In this document: piece by piece, positions 14,877 through 23,248 of the stretch | Layout of the letters: every line of letters starts with the position of its first letter | Position numbering within the stretch: the first letter of the stretch is position 1 | Source of the DNA: an uncultured Burkholderiales bacterium | Lineage (GTDB): Bacteria; Pseudomonadota; Gammaproteobacteria; Burkholderiales; Burkholderiaceae_C | Direction of reading: 5' to 3' | DNA length: 47,758 nucleotides | Assembly: GCA_903844775.1 (NCBI GenBank) | Contig: CAIMUZ010000118.1 | Location: 1-47,758 of the forward strand | Position numbers and translations under genes: made by a program | Notes under the pieces: model-generated | What the model was told of the DNA's origin: nothing | Seen by the model: the letters and a program-made list of their open reading frames with translations, nothing else | Databases searched by the model: none

Positions 14877-15680
14877 ATGAAGCATTCAATTTCCGTCTTA
14901 TTGGCCGCGGGTCTGATGACACTGAGCCAGAGCAGCCTGGCCCAAAAAACAGCCAGCCAAAGCATTGATGAATACCGCGCCATGTTGCAAGACGGCAATC
15001 CAGCAGATCTGTTTGAAGCCAAGGGTGAAGGCCTCTGGACCCAAAAACGAGGACCTAAAAATGCATCACTTGAAAAGTGTGATTTAGGCAAAGGCCCCGG
15101 TGTATTCAAGGGTGCCTTTGTAGAGCTTCCAAAATATTTCGCAGACACTGGCCGCGTTCAAGACTTGGAGTCGCGCCTACTCACTTGCATGGAGACACTG
15201 CAGGGCTTGAATGCAGCAGAAATTGCAAAGACGCCTTTTGGTCGAGGCGAACAAGTGAACATGACGGCACTGGCCACATGGGTGGCTGCAGAATCCAAAG
15301 GCATGAAGTTCAATTTGCCTCAAGCCAACCAAGCAGAAAAAACTTTTTATGAAGTCGGCAAGCGACTGTTCTTCCAGCGCGGTGGGCCTCACGATTTTGC
15401 TTGCGCCTCTTGTCACGCCGAAGATGGCAAACGAATTCGTCTCCAAGATTTGCCCAATCTCACCAAGAATGCAGGGGATGGTATTGGTGTTGCAGCTTGG
15501 CCAGCCTACCGAGTCTCCAACGGACAAATGTGGGGCATGCAACAACGCCTTAACGACTGCTACCGCCAGCAACGTTTCCCCTACCCTGGCTTTGCCAGTG
15601 ATGCCACCATCGCCTTGGGTGTTTACTTGGGTGTCAACTCCCAAGGATCAGCCTCGATCGCGCCTGCCATTAAGCGTTAA
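14877..15680 (+). CDS. soxA: L-cysteine S-thiosulfotransferase subunit SoxA (monohaem type)
   Basis: A 267-residue exported cytochrome. ATG 14877 after GAGGTG is chosen over GTG 14871. Only one CxxCH is present (CASCH, C176); the N-terminal haem of dihaem SoxA is missing, and C68 and C104 can form the disulfide seen in monohaem forms. C228 in NDCYRQQRFPYPG is the active-site cysteine that ligates haem and is persulfidated during catalysis. With SoxX it attaches thiosulfate to the SoxY cysteine. It follows the soxZ hairpin and is 12 bases before soxX. Confidence 0.95.
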   Translation: MKHSISVLLAAGLMTLSQSSLAQKTASQSIDEYRAMLQDGNPADLFEAKGEGLWTQKRGPKNASLEKCDLGKGPGVFKGAFVELPKYFADTGRVQDLESRLLTCMETLQGLNAAEIAKTPFGRGEQVNMTALATWVAAESKGMKFNLPQANQAEKTFYEVGKRLFFQRGGPHDFACASCHAEDGKRIRLQDLPNLTKNAGDGIGVAAWPAYRVSNGQMWGMQQRLNDCYRQQRFPYPGFASDATIALGVYLGVNSQGSASIAPAIKR

Positions 15681-15692
15681 GGAAACATTGCA

Positions 15693-16358
15693 ATGAAAAA
15701 AATGACATCAAAAATTCGGGTTATCTTGGCCGTTACCGCGGCATCTCTTGTGACGTTAGGCTGTGCAACCGGGCCCAGTGTGGCAGAGCTGAACACACTC
15801 ACCCAGCAAATCGTGAAGGCCTCCTTTCGCGATCAAGGTATTGTGAAAGCCAGCACCCTGATCAATACCGATGAAACCAACAAAGTCTGCAGCGAGGCTG
15901 ATGCCCTCGGCAAACCCTTGGATGAGAAAACCGCCAAGCTCATTGAAGAGATCAACATGAAAACCATCAAGTGGCCTTCCGATGGTAAGTTCATTGGCGA
16001 TTGGAAAGAAGGCGAGAAGATTGCCCAAAATGGTCGCGGACTCACCTTCACAGATAATGACAAAACCGTGAATGGAGGTAATTGCTACAACTGCCACAAA
16101 ATTGATGAAAAAGAAATCTCTTACGGCACCATTGGACCTAGCCTTCACAACTACGGCAAAATTCGTGGCGTGAGCGACCCCAACAGCGCAGCGTCTAAGC
16201 CTATCGTGGAATACACCTGGGGCAAAATTTGGAATTCCAAGGCCTACAACGCTTGCTCCAACATGCCTCGCGCAGGACACGGTGGCATCTTGACTGAAGC
16301 ACAGGTTCGCCATGTGGTTGGCTTATTGTTAGACCCTAAATCGCCAGTTAACCAATAA
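15693..16358 (+). CDS. soxX: L-cysteine S-thiosulfotransferase subunit SoxX
   Basis: A 221-residue cytochrome c with haem site CYNCH (C131, C134, H135) and the SoxX-typical continuation YGTIGPSLHNYGKIRG, ending with a Met-ligand region NMPRAGHGGILT. The N-terminus has a signal with a cysteine (TLGCATGPS) that could be a lipid attachment site, though the lipobox is imperfect. At 221 residues it is longer than the smallest SoxX proteins because of an extra N-terminal helical region (residues about 30-115). It pairs with SoxA. A GC-rich hairpin follows. Confidence 0.93.
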   Translation: MKKMTSKIRVILAVTAASLVTLGCATGPSVAELNTLTQQIVKASFRDQGIVKASTLINTDETNKVCSEADALGKPLDEKTAKLIEEINMKTIKWPSDGKFIGDWKEGEKIAQNGRGLTFTDNDKTVNGGNCYNCHKIDEKEISYGTIGPSLHNYGKIRGVSDPNSAASKPIVEYTWGKIWNSKAYNACSNMPRAGHGGILTEAQVRHVVGLLLDPKSPVNQ

Positions 16359-16367
16359 GTGCAGCCC

Positions 16368-16396
16368 TTTAAAACCCGGTTCTCCCGGGTTTTAAA
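16368..16396. terminator. Hairpin between soxX and soxB
   Basis: TTTAAAACCCGG and CCGGGTTTTAAA form a perfect 12-bp stem around a five-base loop. T-tracts on both arms let it work as a terminator or processing site. soxB starts 30 bases later on the same strand. Confidence 0.7.
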
Positions 16397-16425
16397 AGCC
16401 TCCATATATTAGCGAAGACCAAAGT

Positions 16426-18162
16426 ATGAACCTCTCCAAACGTGAATTTATGCAAGTCATGGGCGCAGGAACCATGGCGGGTTTAGGGATGGGCACTTAC
16501 GCAAATGCAGACGCTGCAACCGCAGCCAACGGTCTTTATGACATTCCCAAATTTGGCAATGTGTCTTTCTTGCACATGACCGATTGCCACGCCCAACTCA
16601 AGCCCATCTACTTTCGTGAACCCAGCATCAATTTAGGGCTGGGCAGCATGAAAGGCAACTTGCCGCATTTGGTCGGCGAGCATTTGCTCAAGTTTGCCAA
16701 TATTCGCCCAGGCACTTCGGAGGCTCACGCCCTCACCTTTTTGAATTACGAAAAAGCGGCTGCGCGCTATGGCAAAGTGGGCGGATTTGCACATTTGGCC
16801 ACATTGATCAAACGCATGAGAGCCAGCCGCCCAGGCTCTTTGTTGCTTGATGGCGGCGATACATGGCAAGGCTCTGGCACTTGCTTGTGGACCAACGGCC
16901 AAGACATGGTCGAGGCTTGCAAATTGTTGGGCGTCGATGTCATGACAGGCCACTGGGAGTTCACACTGGGCATGGACCGTGTGAAAGAAATTGTTGAAAA
17001 AGATTTTGCCGGCAAGGTCGAATTTGTTGCGCAAAATATTAAAACACAAGACTTCGGAGACCCTGTTTTCAAGCCCTACGTCATCAAAGAGATGAACGGT
17101 GTGCCCTGCGCCATCATTGGCCAGGCTTTCCCCTACACCCCCATTGCCAACCCCCGCTACATGATGGCCGACTGGGCTTTCGGCATTCAAGAAGAAAACA
17201 TGCAGACCATGGTGAATGAAGCCAGAGCCAAAGGAGCGCAAGTGGTGGTGGTGCTGAGCCATAACGGCATGGACGTTGACCTGAAAATGGCCAGCCGCGT
17301 CACAGGCATCGACGCAATCATGGGCGGGCACACCCACGACGGCATGCCCGTGGCCACCTTGGTGACTAACAAATCTGGCAAAACCATTGTGACCAATGCC
17401 GGCTCAAATGGTAAGTTCTTGGGTGTGCTTGATTTTGAAGTGAAAGAAAAGCGCGTTGCCGATTTTCGTTACAAGCTGCTGCCAGTATTTTCCAACATGT
17501 TGCCAGCCGACAAAGAAATGGATGCACTCATCACCAAAATTCGCGCACCTTACGAAAGTAAGTTGAACGAAAAACTGGGCATCTCGGAAGGCTTGTTGTA
17601 CCGCCGAGGCAACTTCAACGGCACCGGCGATCAATTGCTCATTGACGCCCTCATGGATGTTCAAAGTGCTGAAATTGCGTTTTCGCCAGGCTTTCGTTGG
17701 GGCACCACCCTCTTGCCGGGTCAAGCCATTACCCGTGAATGGTTGTTAGACATGACTGCCACCACCTACTCTTACGCCACCGTCACAGAAATGACGGGCG
17801 AGACCATCAAAACGGTATTGGAAGACGTTTGCGACAACTTGTTCAACCCTGATCCTTATTATCAACAAGGCGGTGACATGGTCCGCGTTGGCGGTTTGCA
17901 ATACCAATGCAATCCTACCGCCACCATGGGCAAACGCATTGAAGAGATGCGCTTGAATGGCAAGCTCATCGAAGCTGGCAAAAAATACAAAGTAGCAGGC
18001 TGGGCTCCAGTTGCGGAGGAAGCTCGCTCTCAAGGCAATAAGCAGGTTTGGGATGTGGTCGAGCAGTGGCTCAAAACTCAACCCAATGGCCGCATCAAAC
18101 CCCGTCAGTTGAATGCACCCAAAATCACGGGTGGTTTACCCAACCCTGGGTATGCTGCCTAA
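16426..18162 (+). CDS. soxB: Thiosulfohydrolase SoxB
   Basis: A 578-residue dimanganese enzyme of the 5'-nucleotidase family. Metal-site motifs appear in order: HMTDCHAQLKP, LLDGGDTWQGSG, TGHWEFTLG, VVLSHNGMDVD and MGGHTHDGM. The C-terminal substrate domain includes the SoxB segment ending GYAA. The N-terminus (SKREFMQVMGAGTMAG, cleavage around YANA) is a Tat-like signal. It hydrolyses the terminal sulfonate from SoxY-bound thiosulfate, releasing sulfate. It is separated from soxX by a hairpin and followed 24 bases later by the metallohydrolase gene. Confidence 0.97.
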   Translation: MNLSKREFMQVMGAGTMAGLGMGTYANADAATAANGLYDIPKFGNVSFLHMTDCHAQLKPIYFREPSINLGLGSMKGNLPHLVGEHLLKFANIRPGTSEAHALTFLNYEKAAARYGKVGGFAHLATLIKRMRASRPGSLLLDGGDTWQGSGTCLWTNGQDMVEACKLLGVDVMTGHWEFTLGMDRVKEIVEKDFAGKVEFVAQNIKTQDFGDPVFKPYVIKEMNGVPCAIIGQAFPYTPIANPRYMMADWAFGIQEENMQTMVNEARAKGAQVVVVLSHNGMDVDLKMASRVTGIDAIMGGHTHDGMPVATLVTNKSGKTIVTNAGSNGKFLGVLDFEVKEKRVADFRYKLLPVFSNMLPADKEMDALITKIRAPYESKLNEKLGISEGLLYRRGNFNGTGDQLLIDALMDVQSAEIAFSPGFRWGTTLLPGQAITREWLLDMTATTYSYATVTEMTGETIKTVLEDVCDNLFNPDPYYQQGGDMVRVGGLQYQCNPTATMGKRIEEMRLNGKLIEAGKKYKVAGWAPVAEEARSQGNKQVWDVVEQWLKTQPNGRIKPRQLNAPKITGGLPNPGYAA

Positions 18163-18186
18163 GCTCGGTGAATTCCGAGACACACA

Positions 18187-19236
18187 ATGCCAATCATGAA
18201 GACCCCACAGCAGCCCGTGCCGGTTAAAACCAAGCTGCAGCGAAGGGCCTTTCTTGGCACCCTGGCCACCGGCATAGGCGCCTTAGGCATGTGGCCAGAC
18301 ATGCAAATACTGGCAGCTGACGTCAAAGACTTTTTGGTCGGTTCGCCCATGAAGGACATTCCCGCCACACAAATTTCAAAACATGTGTGGTTGATCTATT
18401 CGCCTGACGGATTTCCTACGCCAGAAAATCGCGGCATGATGTCCAACGTTACCTTCGTTGTCACCTCAGCAGGTGTTGTCATCATTGATTCAGGCAGTTC
18501 ATTGCAGATAGGCCAGATGGCCATTCGGATGATTAAAAAAGTGACATCCCTTCCCGTGGTGGCCATTTTCAATTCTCATTTCCATGGCGATCACTGGCTT
18601 GGCAATCATGCGTTTGTTGAGGCCTATGGCCCGCAATTTCCCATCTATGCATTGGCCAAAACCCAAGAAGCCATCATGGGCATGCAAGGCAATGCATGGC
18701 GCCTCTTGATGGAAAGATGGACCAATCAATCAACAGCGGGTACCAAGGTGTTTGCGCCCAACCAAATTGTGACAAGCGGGCAGAGAATCAGAATCGGCGA
18801 CATTGAATTTGCCATGCACCACTATGGCCGCGCTCATACCGATGCCGATTTGTGCATTCAAGTGGTTCAGGACCAAGTTACTTGTGTGGGTGATATTGCA
18901 ATGACCAACCGAATTGCAAATATGGATGACGGCTCTTACGCAGGAACTTTCAAATACTACAAAGAATTAAGCCAAAGGACCGGCAAACAAATGTGGCTGC
19001 CAGGGCACGGCCGCCCCACCCTTGATTTGTTAGAAACCTACGGCGATTTTTTAGCGGGCATTTGGGAGCCTTGCCTGCAAGCGGTCAAGGATGGCAAGTC
19101 TGAAGCCGAGGCCAAACAAATGGTCTTAAACGATTTTCGTGTCAAAAAACGGGCAACAGACATGCAGGGGTTTGAGGGCAATATTGGCAAATACACAAGT
19201 CTTGCTTATCTTGAAGCAGAAAAAGAAGCCTTTTGA
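18187..19236 (+). CDS. SoxH-like exported metallo-beta-lactamase-fold hydrolase
   Basis: A 349-residue MBL-fold protein with a twin-arginine-type leader (LQRRAFLGTLATGIGALG) and zinc ligands HFHGDH, with further ligands in GRAHTDAD, VGDI and LPGHG. This arrangement matches the periplasmic MBL hydrolases (SoxH-type) found at the end of sox operons; in Paracoccus SoxH is not essential for thiosulfate oxidation. A persulfide or glutathione-sulfur substrate is conceivable but unshown. It follows soxB closely and is the last gene of the sox series, converging on the iron transporter. ATG 18187 is used; ATG 18196 is also possible. Confidence 0.8.
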   Translation: MPIMKTPQQPVPVKTKLQRRAFLGTLATGIGALGMWPDMQILAADVKDFLVGSPMKDIPATQISKHVWLIYSPDGFPTPENRGMMSNVTFVVTSAGVVIIDSGSSLQIGQMAIRMIKKVTSLPVVAIFNSHFHGDHWLGNHAFVEAYGPQFPIYALAKTQEAIMGMQGNAWRLLMERWTNQSTAGTKVFAPNQIVTSGQRIRIGDIEFAMHHYGRAHTDADLCIQVVQDQVTCVGDIAMTNRIANMDDGSYAGTFKYYKELSQRTGKQMWLPGHGRPTLDLLETYGDFLAGIWEPCLQAVKDGKSEAEAKQMVLNDFRVKKRATDMQGFEGNIGKYTSLAYLEAEKEAF

Positions 19237-19253
19237 TTTTCTAAGTCTGCCAA

Positions 19254-20318
19254 TTACTTGAATCCCACCCGGTCTAGCATCTGCTGAACCTTGATTTGAT
19301 TCATGCCCACGGCACTCACTGGCAAGACTTCATTTTTGAAGCCCCCCCCCGACATGGTTTTCAGTGCCAAATTTTCAAAGCTCACACCCTTGGCTGCAGG
19401 CCATTCATTGTTGCCATTGGCAAAATGATTTTGTGCCGATGTACTGGCCAGATATTCCAAAAACTTCAATGCGTTTTCTTGATTTTTTGAATTCTTGGCC
19501 ACTGCACCGCCTGCAATGTTCAAGTGCGTTCCCCAACTTGACTGGTTCGGAAACACCACGCTTACTTTTTCAACCAGGGCTTTGTCGTCTGCATTGGCAG
19601 ACCGCATCAGGCGCGCCAAATAATAAGTGTTGGTCACAGCCACAGCGCATTCGCCAGAAGCCACACCTTTGATTTGATCGGTGTCACCACCCACAGGATT
19701 TCTGGCCAAATTGTTCACAAGCCCTTTCAACCAAGCTTCAGTTTGTTGGGGCCCCATGTGCTCGGTCATCGCCCCAAACAAGCTGAGGTTATATGGGTGT
19801 GAGCCAGAGCGTATGCACAGCTTGCCTCTCAATTTAGGATCAGCCAATTTCTCATAGGTATCAACATCTGACTTTTGTAATTTGAGCTTGTCATAAACAA
19901 TGACGCGCGCGCGCGTCGACAACCCAAACCAAGGAATACCGCCATTGTCTGAGCGCTTAGCTCTGAGATTTTCAGGAATCGCTTCTTCAAGCAATTTGGA
20001 TTTGACCGGCAAAAACAAACCGTCAATTTCCGCACGCCAAAGCCGCGCCGCGTCGACAAGCAAAATGACATCCGCGGGAGAGGCTTGGCCTTCAGCTTTC
20101 AAGCGCGTCAAGATGCCCGCGTCATCTGAATCAACACGGTTAATTTTGATGCCGGTACTCTTTGTGAAGTCGGCGTAAAGCGCTTCATCTGTTGGGTAAT
20201 GCCGTGCTGAATAAATGTTGATGAAAGCCCCACTCGTTTGGGCCATCGGTATTTGAGGTGCTAAGCCAGCACAAGCCAGAAGAAAAATAGCGGTTAATTT
20301 GAATAATTTAGGACTCAT
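19254..20318 (-). CDS. fbpA: Ferric-iron ABC transporter, periplasmic binding protein
   Basis: A 354-residue type 2 binding protein with a Sec signal ending PMAQ, starting at ATG 20318. It matches FbpA/FutA proteins: NIYSARHYPTDEALYADF at the mature N-terminus, and the iron-binding tyrosine region TNTYYLARL. It delivers Fe(III) to the permease. Forty-two bases upstream is a Fur-like box. Near the C-terminus, codons for SGGGF contain nine consecutive G, a slippage-prone tract; the frame is intact here. The ATPase gene lies upstream on the same strand, but the permease is divergent, unlike the usual fbpABC order. Confidence 0.9.
   Translation of the reverse strand: MSPKLFKLTAIFLLACAGLAPQIPMAQTSGAFINIYSARHYPTDEALYADFTKSTGIKINRVDSDDAGILTRLKAEGQASPADVILLVDAARLWRAEIDGLFLPVKSKLLEEAIPENLRAKRSDNGGIPWFGLSTRARVIVYDKLKLQKSDVDTYEKLADPKLRGKLCIRSGSHPYNLSLFGAMTEHMGPQQTEAWLKGLVNNLARNPVGGDTDQIKGVASGECAVAVTNTYYLARLMRSANADDKALVEKVSVVFPNQSSWGTHLNIAGGAVAKNSKNQENALKFLEYLASTSAQNHFANGNNEWPAAKGVSFENLALKTMSGGGFKNEVLPVSAVGMNQIKVQQMLDRVGFK
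19342..19350. repeat. C9/G9 homopolymer tract inside fbpA
   Basis: Nine consecutive C on the plus strand encode the glycines of MSGGGF near the end of the binding protein. A one-base change would alter the C-terminal 30 or so residues. Confidence 0.9.
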
Positions 20319-20359
20319 TATTTTGATTTCAGGCCAGAATGAGCCAATTTTACATCAAA

Positions 20360-20374
20360 TAAGAATCATTCTCA
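20360..20374 (-). promoter_or_regulatory. Fur box upstream of fbpA
   Basis: Minus strand TGAGAATGATTCTTA is a 7-1-7 inverted repeat with one mismatch between arms and close to the Fur consensus TGATAATNATTATCA. It lies about 42 bases before the fbpA start codon, so repression by iron-loaded Fur is expected. Confidence 0.75.
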
Positions 20375-20411
20375 TTTGGAGATTAAAAAAATAGGCCGAT
20401 ATAAACAGGCA

Positions 20412-21479
20412 TCAAACCAAGCGATCAAAGGTCACCACATGGTCAACCTCTGCGCGAATGCCGATCCACTCACCCAGGGTGTGATCGTGGTGGCTTGGCA
20501 CATGCGCCATGACCGTCTCCCCAGATTTCAAGCGCAAGGTGTAAAGAAACTCTGAACCCCTGAAGGCTTTTCTCAAAATTTCAGCCTGAACAGGCGCGGC
20601 GTCGTCGTGAACAATGTCATCGGCACGCAACAACACATCGCAGGCTTGAGTGCCCTCGCCTTCAGAGCCAGAGGCAAGGTCTGAATCACTTAAATCACCC
20701 AAGACCGTTTGCACATGAACATGCCCTTGGCTCACAAAGCGCACGCCTGGAATGAACACGCCATGACCGATGAACTCAGCCACAAACCTGGATGCGGGAC
20801 GGTGGTACAAGTGATAGGCATCTGCCCATTGATGCAGATGGCCCTCTTGAATGACCCCAATCACATCGCCAATAGCAAAGGCCTCCAATTGGTCATGCGT
20901 CACAAACAAAGCCGTGGCATTTGCAGCTTTCAGGATGTTTCTGATTTCCATTGCCAATCGCTCGCGCAGGTCAACATCGAGATTAGAAAAAGGCTCATCC
21001 AATAGAAGCAAATCAGGCTTAGGCGCCAATGCTCTGGCCAATGCAACACGTTGCTGTTGGCCGCCAGAAAGTTCATGCGGAAATCGATCTTTTTCGCCCT
21101 CTAAACCAACCAGATGGAGAACTTCTTCAATGCGTTGAGCTTTGGCGGCCGGGGGTTGGCCATGAAGCCCGAAAGCGATGTTTGCAGCTACCGAGAGGTG
21201 CGGAAACAAAGCGTAATCCTGAAACACCATGCCCATGCGGCGTTTTTCTGGCGGCTCTGTAAAGCAATCCTGACTCACGACACGACCAGAAAGTTGAATT
21301 TGACCCGATGTCACCGGCTGAAGACCGGCAATGGCTCGCAGCAAAGTGGTTTTGCCGCAACCTGATGGCCCAATGAGAACGCCAATCTGCCCCGCTTTGA
21401 GTTGCAGAGAAACGCCATCAATTGCAGGGCCTTGATTGCCCGCGTAGCGCACTTCAACATGATTGACGGAGAGGTACAT
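20412..21479 (-). CDS. fbpC: Ferric-iron ABC transporter, ATP-binding protein
   Basis: A 355-residue ABC ATPase. It shows Walker A GPSGCGKTT (residues about 38-46), Q-loop VFQDYALFP, signature LSGGQQQRVALARAL, Walker B LLLLDEPFSNLD and H-loop VTHDQ. The C-terminal extension of about 110 residues resembles the TOBE/OB regulatory domain of FbpC. The start ATG 21479 is 18 bases from the divergent permease ORF in the track and about 145 bases from its preferred start. Placed upstream of fbpA on the same strand, it completes the Fe(III) importer. Confidence 0.88.
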   Translation of the reverse strand: MYLSVNHVEVRYAGNQGPAIDGVSLQLKAGQIGVLIGPSGCGKTTLLRAIAGLQPVTSGQIQLSGRVVSQDCFTEPPEKRRMGMVFQDYALFPHLSVAANIAFGLHGQPPAAKAQRIEEVLHLVGLEGEKDRFPHELSGGQQQRVALARALAPKPDLLLLDEPFSNLDVDLRERLAMEIRNILKAANATALFVTHDQLEAFAIGDVIGVIQEGHLHQWADAYHLYHRPASRFVAEFIGHGVFIPGVRFVSQGHVHVQTVLGDLSDSDLASGSEGEGTQACDVLLRADDIVHDDAAPVQAEILRKAFRGSEFLYTLRLKSGETVMAHVPSHHDHTLGEWIGIRAEVDHVVTFDRLV

Positions 21480-21580
21480 AAGTTGACATTGTAAAGAATG
21501 ATCAAGACCCTCCCAATTGAGGCAATTCGGACCTCCTTACAATGCGGTAAGTGGCTGAACAGGACAAGGACCTGTCTATC

Positions 21581-21610
21581 AATTTCATACCTTTCAATTT
21601 CATACCTTTC
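21581..21610. repeat. Exact 15-bp tandem duplication in the fbpC-fbpB intergenic region
   Basis: AATTTCATACCTTTC occurs twice head to tail just before the preferred permease start. If the longer track ORF were translated it would add in-frame SISYL repeats; it more likely lies in the leader. Confidence 0.9.
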
Positions 21611-21623
21611 ACTTTATCCAACG

Positions 21624-23237
21624 ATGCATTATTTCCGACTTCGCTCGGTGGTCTTAATTTTTTCAGCCCTGCTGATCACTTTGCCCCTATTGGCATTGAT
21701 GGGATCATGGCTGGAGTGGAATGCTGCGTCGGCTCAAGTGTTGGGTGAACTTGGACAAACAGTTTTACCAGAATATATCCTCACAAGCTTGATCTTGTGT
21801 GTTGGCGTTGCTATAGGTGTCACTGTCTTGGGTTTGAGCGCCGCAGCAGCTGTGACTTTGTTTAGATTTCCAGGTCAAGCTTTTTTTGAATGGGCCTTGC
21901 TGTTACCCATGGCCATGCCAGCCTATGTGGTTGCTTATGCGTACACTGATTTTTTCCAATTCAGTGGCCCCCTTCAAAATCTCATCCGTTCGACTTGGTC
22001 TCTAGAGGGCCGCGTATTTCCTGAGATTCGCAGTATTGGCGGCGCTGTCTTCGTGTTCTCACTGACGCTCTACCCTTATGTTTATTTACTGGCAAGAACC
22101 GCATTGAGCGAACGTGCCTCGCACCTGATGGAAGCGGCGCGTACCTTAGGGGCTCCCCTTGGCAGGCGCATTACCGAAATAGCCATTCCGCTTGCCAGAC
22201 CCGCAGTTGCTGCAGGTGTCGCTCTGGCGCTGATGGAAACATTGGCTGATTATGGTGTTTCCAGTTATTTTGGAATTCAAACATTTACGGCCGGCGTTTA
22301 CAAAGCATGGCTGATCATGGACAACCGAATTGCAGCCGCTCAGCTGGCAACCATCTTATTGTTTGCGGTGATGGCGTTATTGCATCTTGAGAAACTAGCG
22401 CAGGCAAGAGTTCGATTTACCTCAACCCAAGCTAACGCATCTTCTTCTTTTGAATCACACTCGACTGCTCTTAGCGCGCCCAAAGCAATGGCGCTCACTG
22501 GCTGGTGCAGCTTGCTGGTTTTGTTGGGCTTTGTCGTGCCGGTCTTTCTCATGCTGAAGCCTTTGTTTGATTCTGAAACTCTCATACCGTGGGGTAGATT
22601 CTGGGAGTGGTCTTTCAACAGTCTCTTTTTGGGTGTCGTCACGGCCGCGCTCGCTGTTGCATTCTCTTTGTTCATTGCTTTCAGCTTGAGAAACAAACCA
22701 GACGCATTGACTCGCATGATTGCGCAATGGGTCGGACTGGGCTATGCCATTCCAGGCGCGGTGGTGGTTGTCGGGTTGCTATTGCCAGTCACTTGGTTGC
22801 AAATACAGTGGCCAGAATCTCAAGTGGGCTACTGGGTCACCGCTTCTGTTTTGGGCCTGGTATGGGCATACCTGGTCAGGTTTTGTGCGGTGGCACTGCA
22901 ATCAATTCAAAGCGGCTATGCGCGGATTCCCACATCGCTTGACGATTCAGCGCTCACTTTGGGTGTTTCTGGCATACGCTTACTGCAGCGCGTTCATGCG
23001 CCTCTTCTCAAACGATCTGTGTTCGCAGCAGCATTGCTCGTGTTAGTTGATGTCATGAAGGAGTTACCTGCCACGCTGGTTTTACGACCTTTCAACACCG
23101 ACACATTGGCGGTTGTCGCCTTTCAACTTGCACGAGATGAAAGACTTGGAGAAGCAGCACTGCCGAGTCTGGCCTTGGTGTTGGTTGGGCTATTACCGGT
23201 ATTGCTACTGAGCCATGCAATGCGGCAAAAAAATTGA
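21624..23237 (+). CDS. fbpB: Ferric-iron ABC transporter, fused permease
   Basis: A 537-residue permease made of two homologous six-helix halves, each with a binding-protein-dependent permease EAA loop (EAARTLGAPLGRRITEIAIPLARP in the first, DDSALTLGVSGIRLLQRVHAPLL in the second). The preferred start is ATG 21624 (MHYFRLRSVV), immediately before the first membrane helix. The track start at 21498 adds 42 residues with no membrane character, including the tandem repeat. It is transcribed divergently from fbpC and fbpA, which is unusual for this transporter. It converges on the radical SAM gene. Confidence 0.88.
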   Translation: MHYFRLRSVVLIFSALLITLPLLALMGSWLEWNAASAQVLGELGQTVLPEYILTSLILCVGVAIGVTVLGLSAAAAVTLFRFPGQAFFEWALLLPMAMPAYVVAYAYTDFFQFSGPLQNLIRSTWSLEGRVFPEIRSIGGAVFVFSLTLYPYVYLLARTALSERASHLMEAARTLGAPLGRRITEIAIPLARPAVAAGVALALMETLADYGVSSYFGIQTFTAGVYKAWLIMDNRIAAAQLATILLFAVMALLHLEKLAQARVRFTSTQANASSSFESHSTALSAPKAMALTGWCSLLVLLGFVVPVFLMLKPLFDSETLIPWGRFWEWSFNSLFLGVVTAALAVAFSLFIAFSLRNKPDALTRMIAQWVGLGYAIPGAVVVVGLLLPVTWLQIQWPESQVGYWVTASVLGLVWAYLVRFCAVALQSIQSGYARIPTSLDDSALTLGVSGIRLLQRVHAPLLKRSVFAAALLVLVDVMKELPATLVLRPFNTDTLAVVAFQLARDERLGEAALPSLALVLVGLLPVLLLSHAMRQKN

Positions 23238-23248
23238 ACAGCGGCGCT

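Noticed and set aside
15740-15775. SoxX as a definite lipoprotein
   Set aside because: TLGC lacks the usual -3 residue of a lipobox; kept only as a possibility.
15756-16313. 185-residue minus-strand ORF opposite soxX
   Set aside because: Shadow of soxX; no ribosome binding site or recognisable domain, and the plus-strand haem motif explains the region.
16633-17337. 234-residue minus-strand ORF opposite soxB
   Set aside because: Shadow; His/Phe/Val-rich with no motif, and soxB metal motifs occupy the plus strand.
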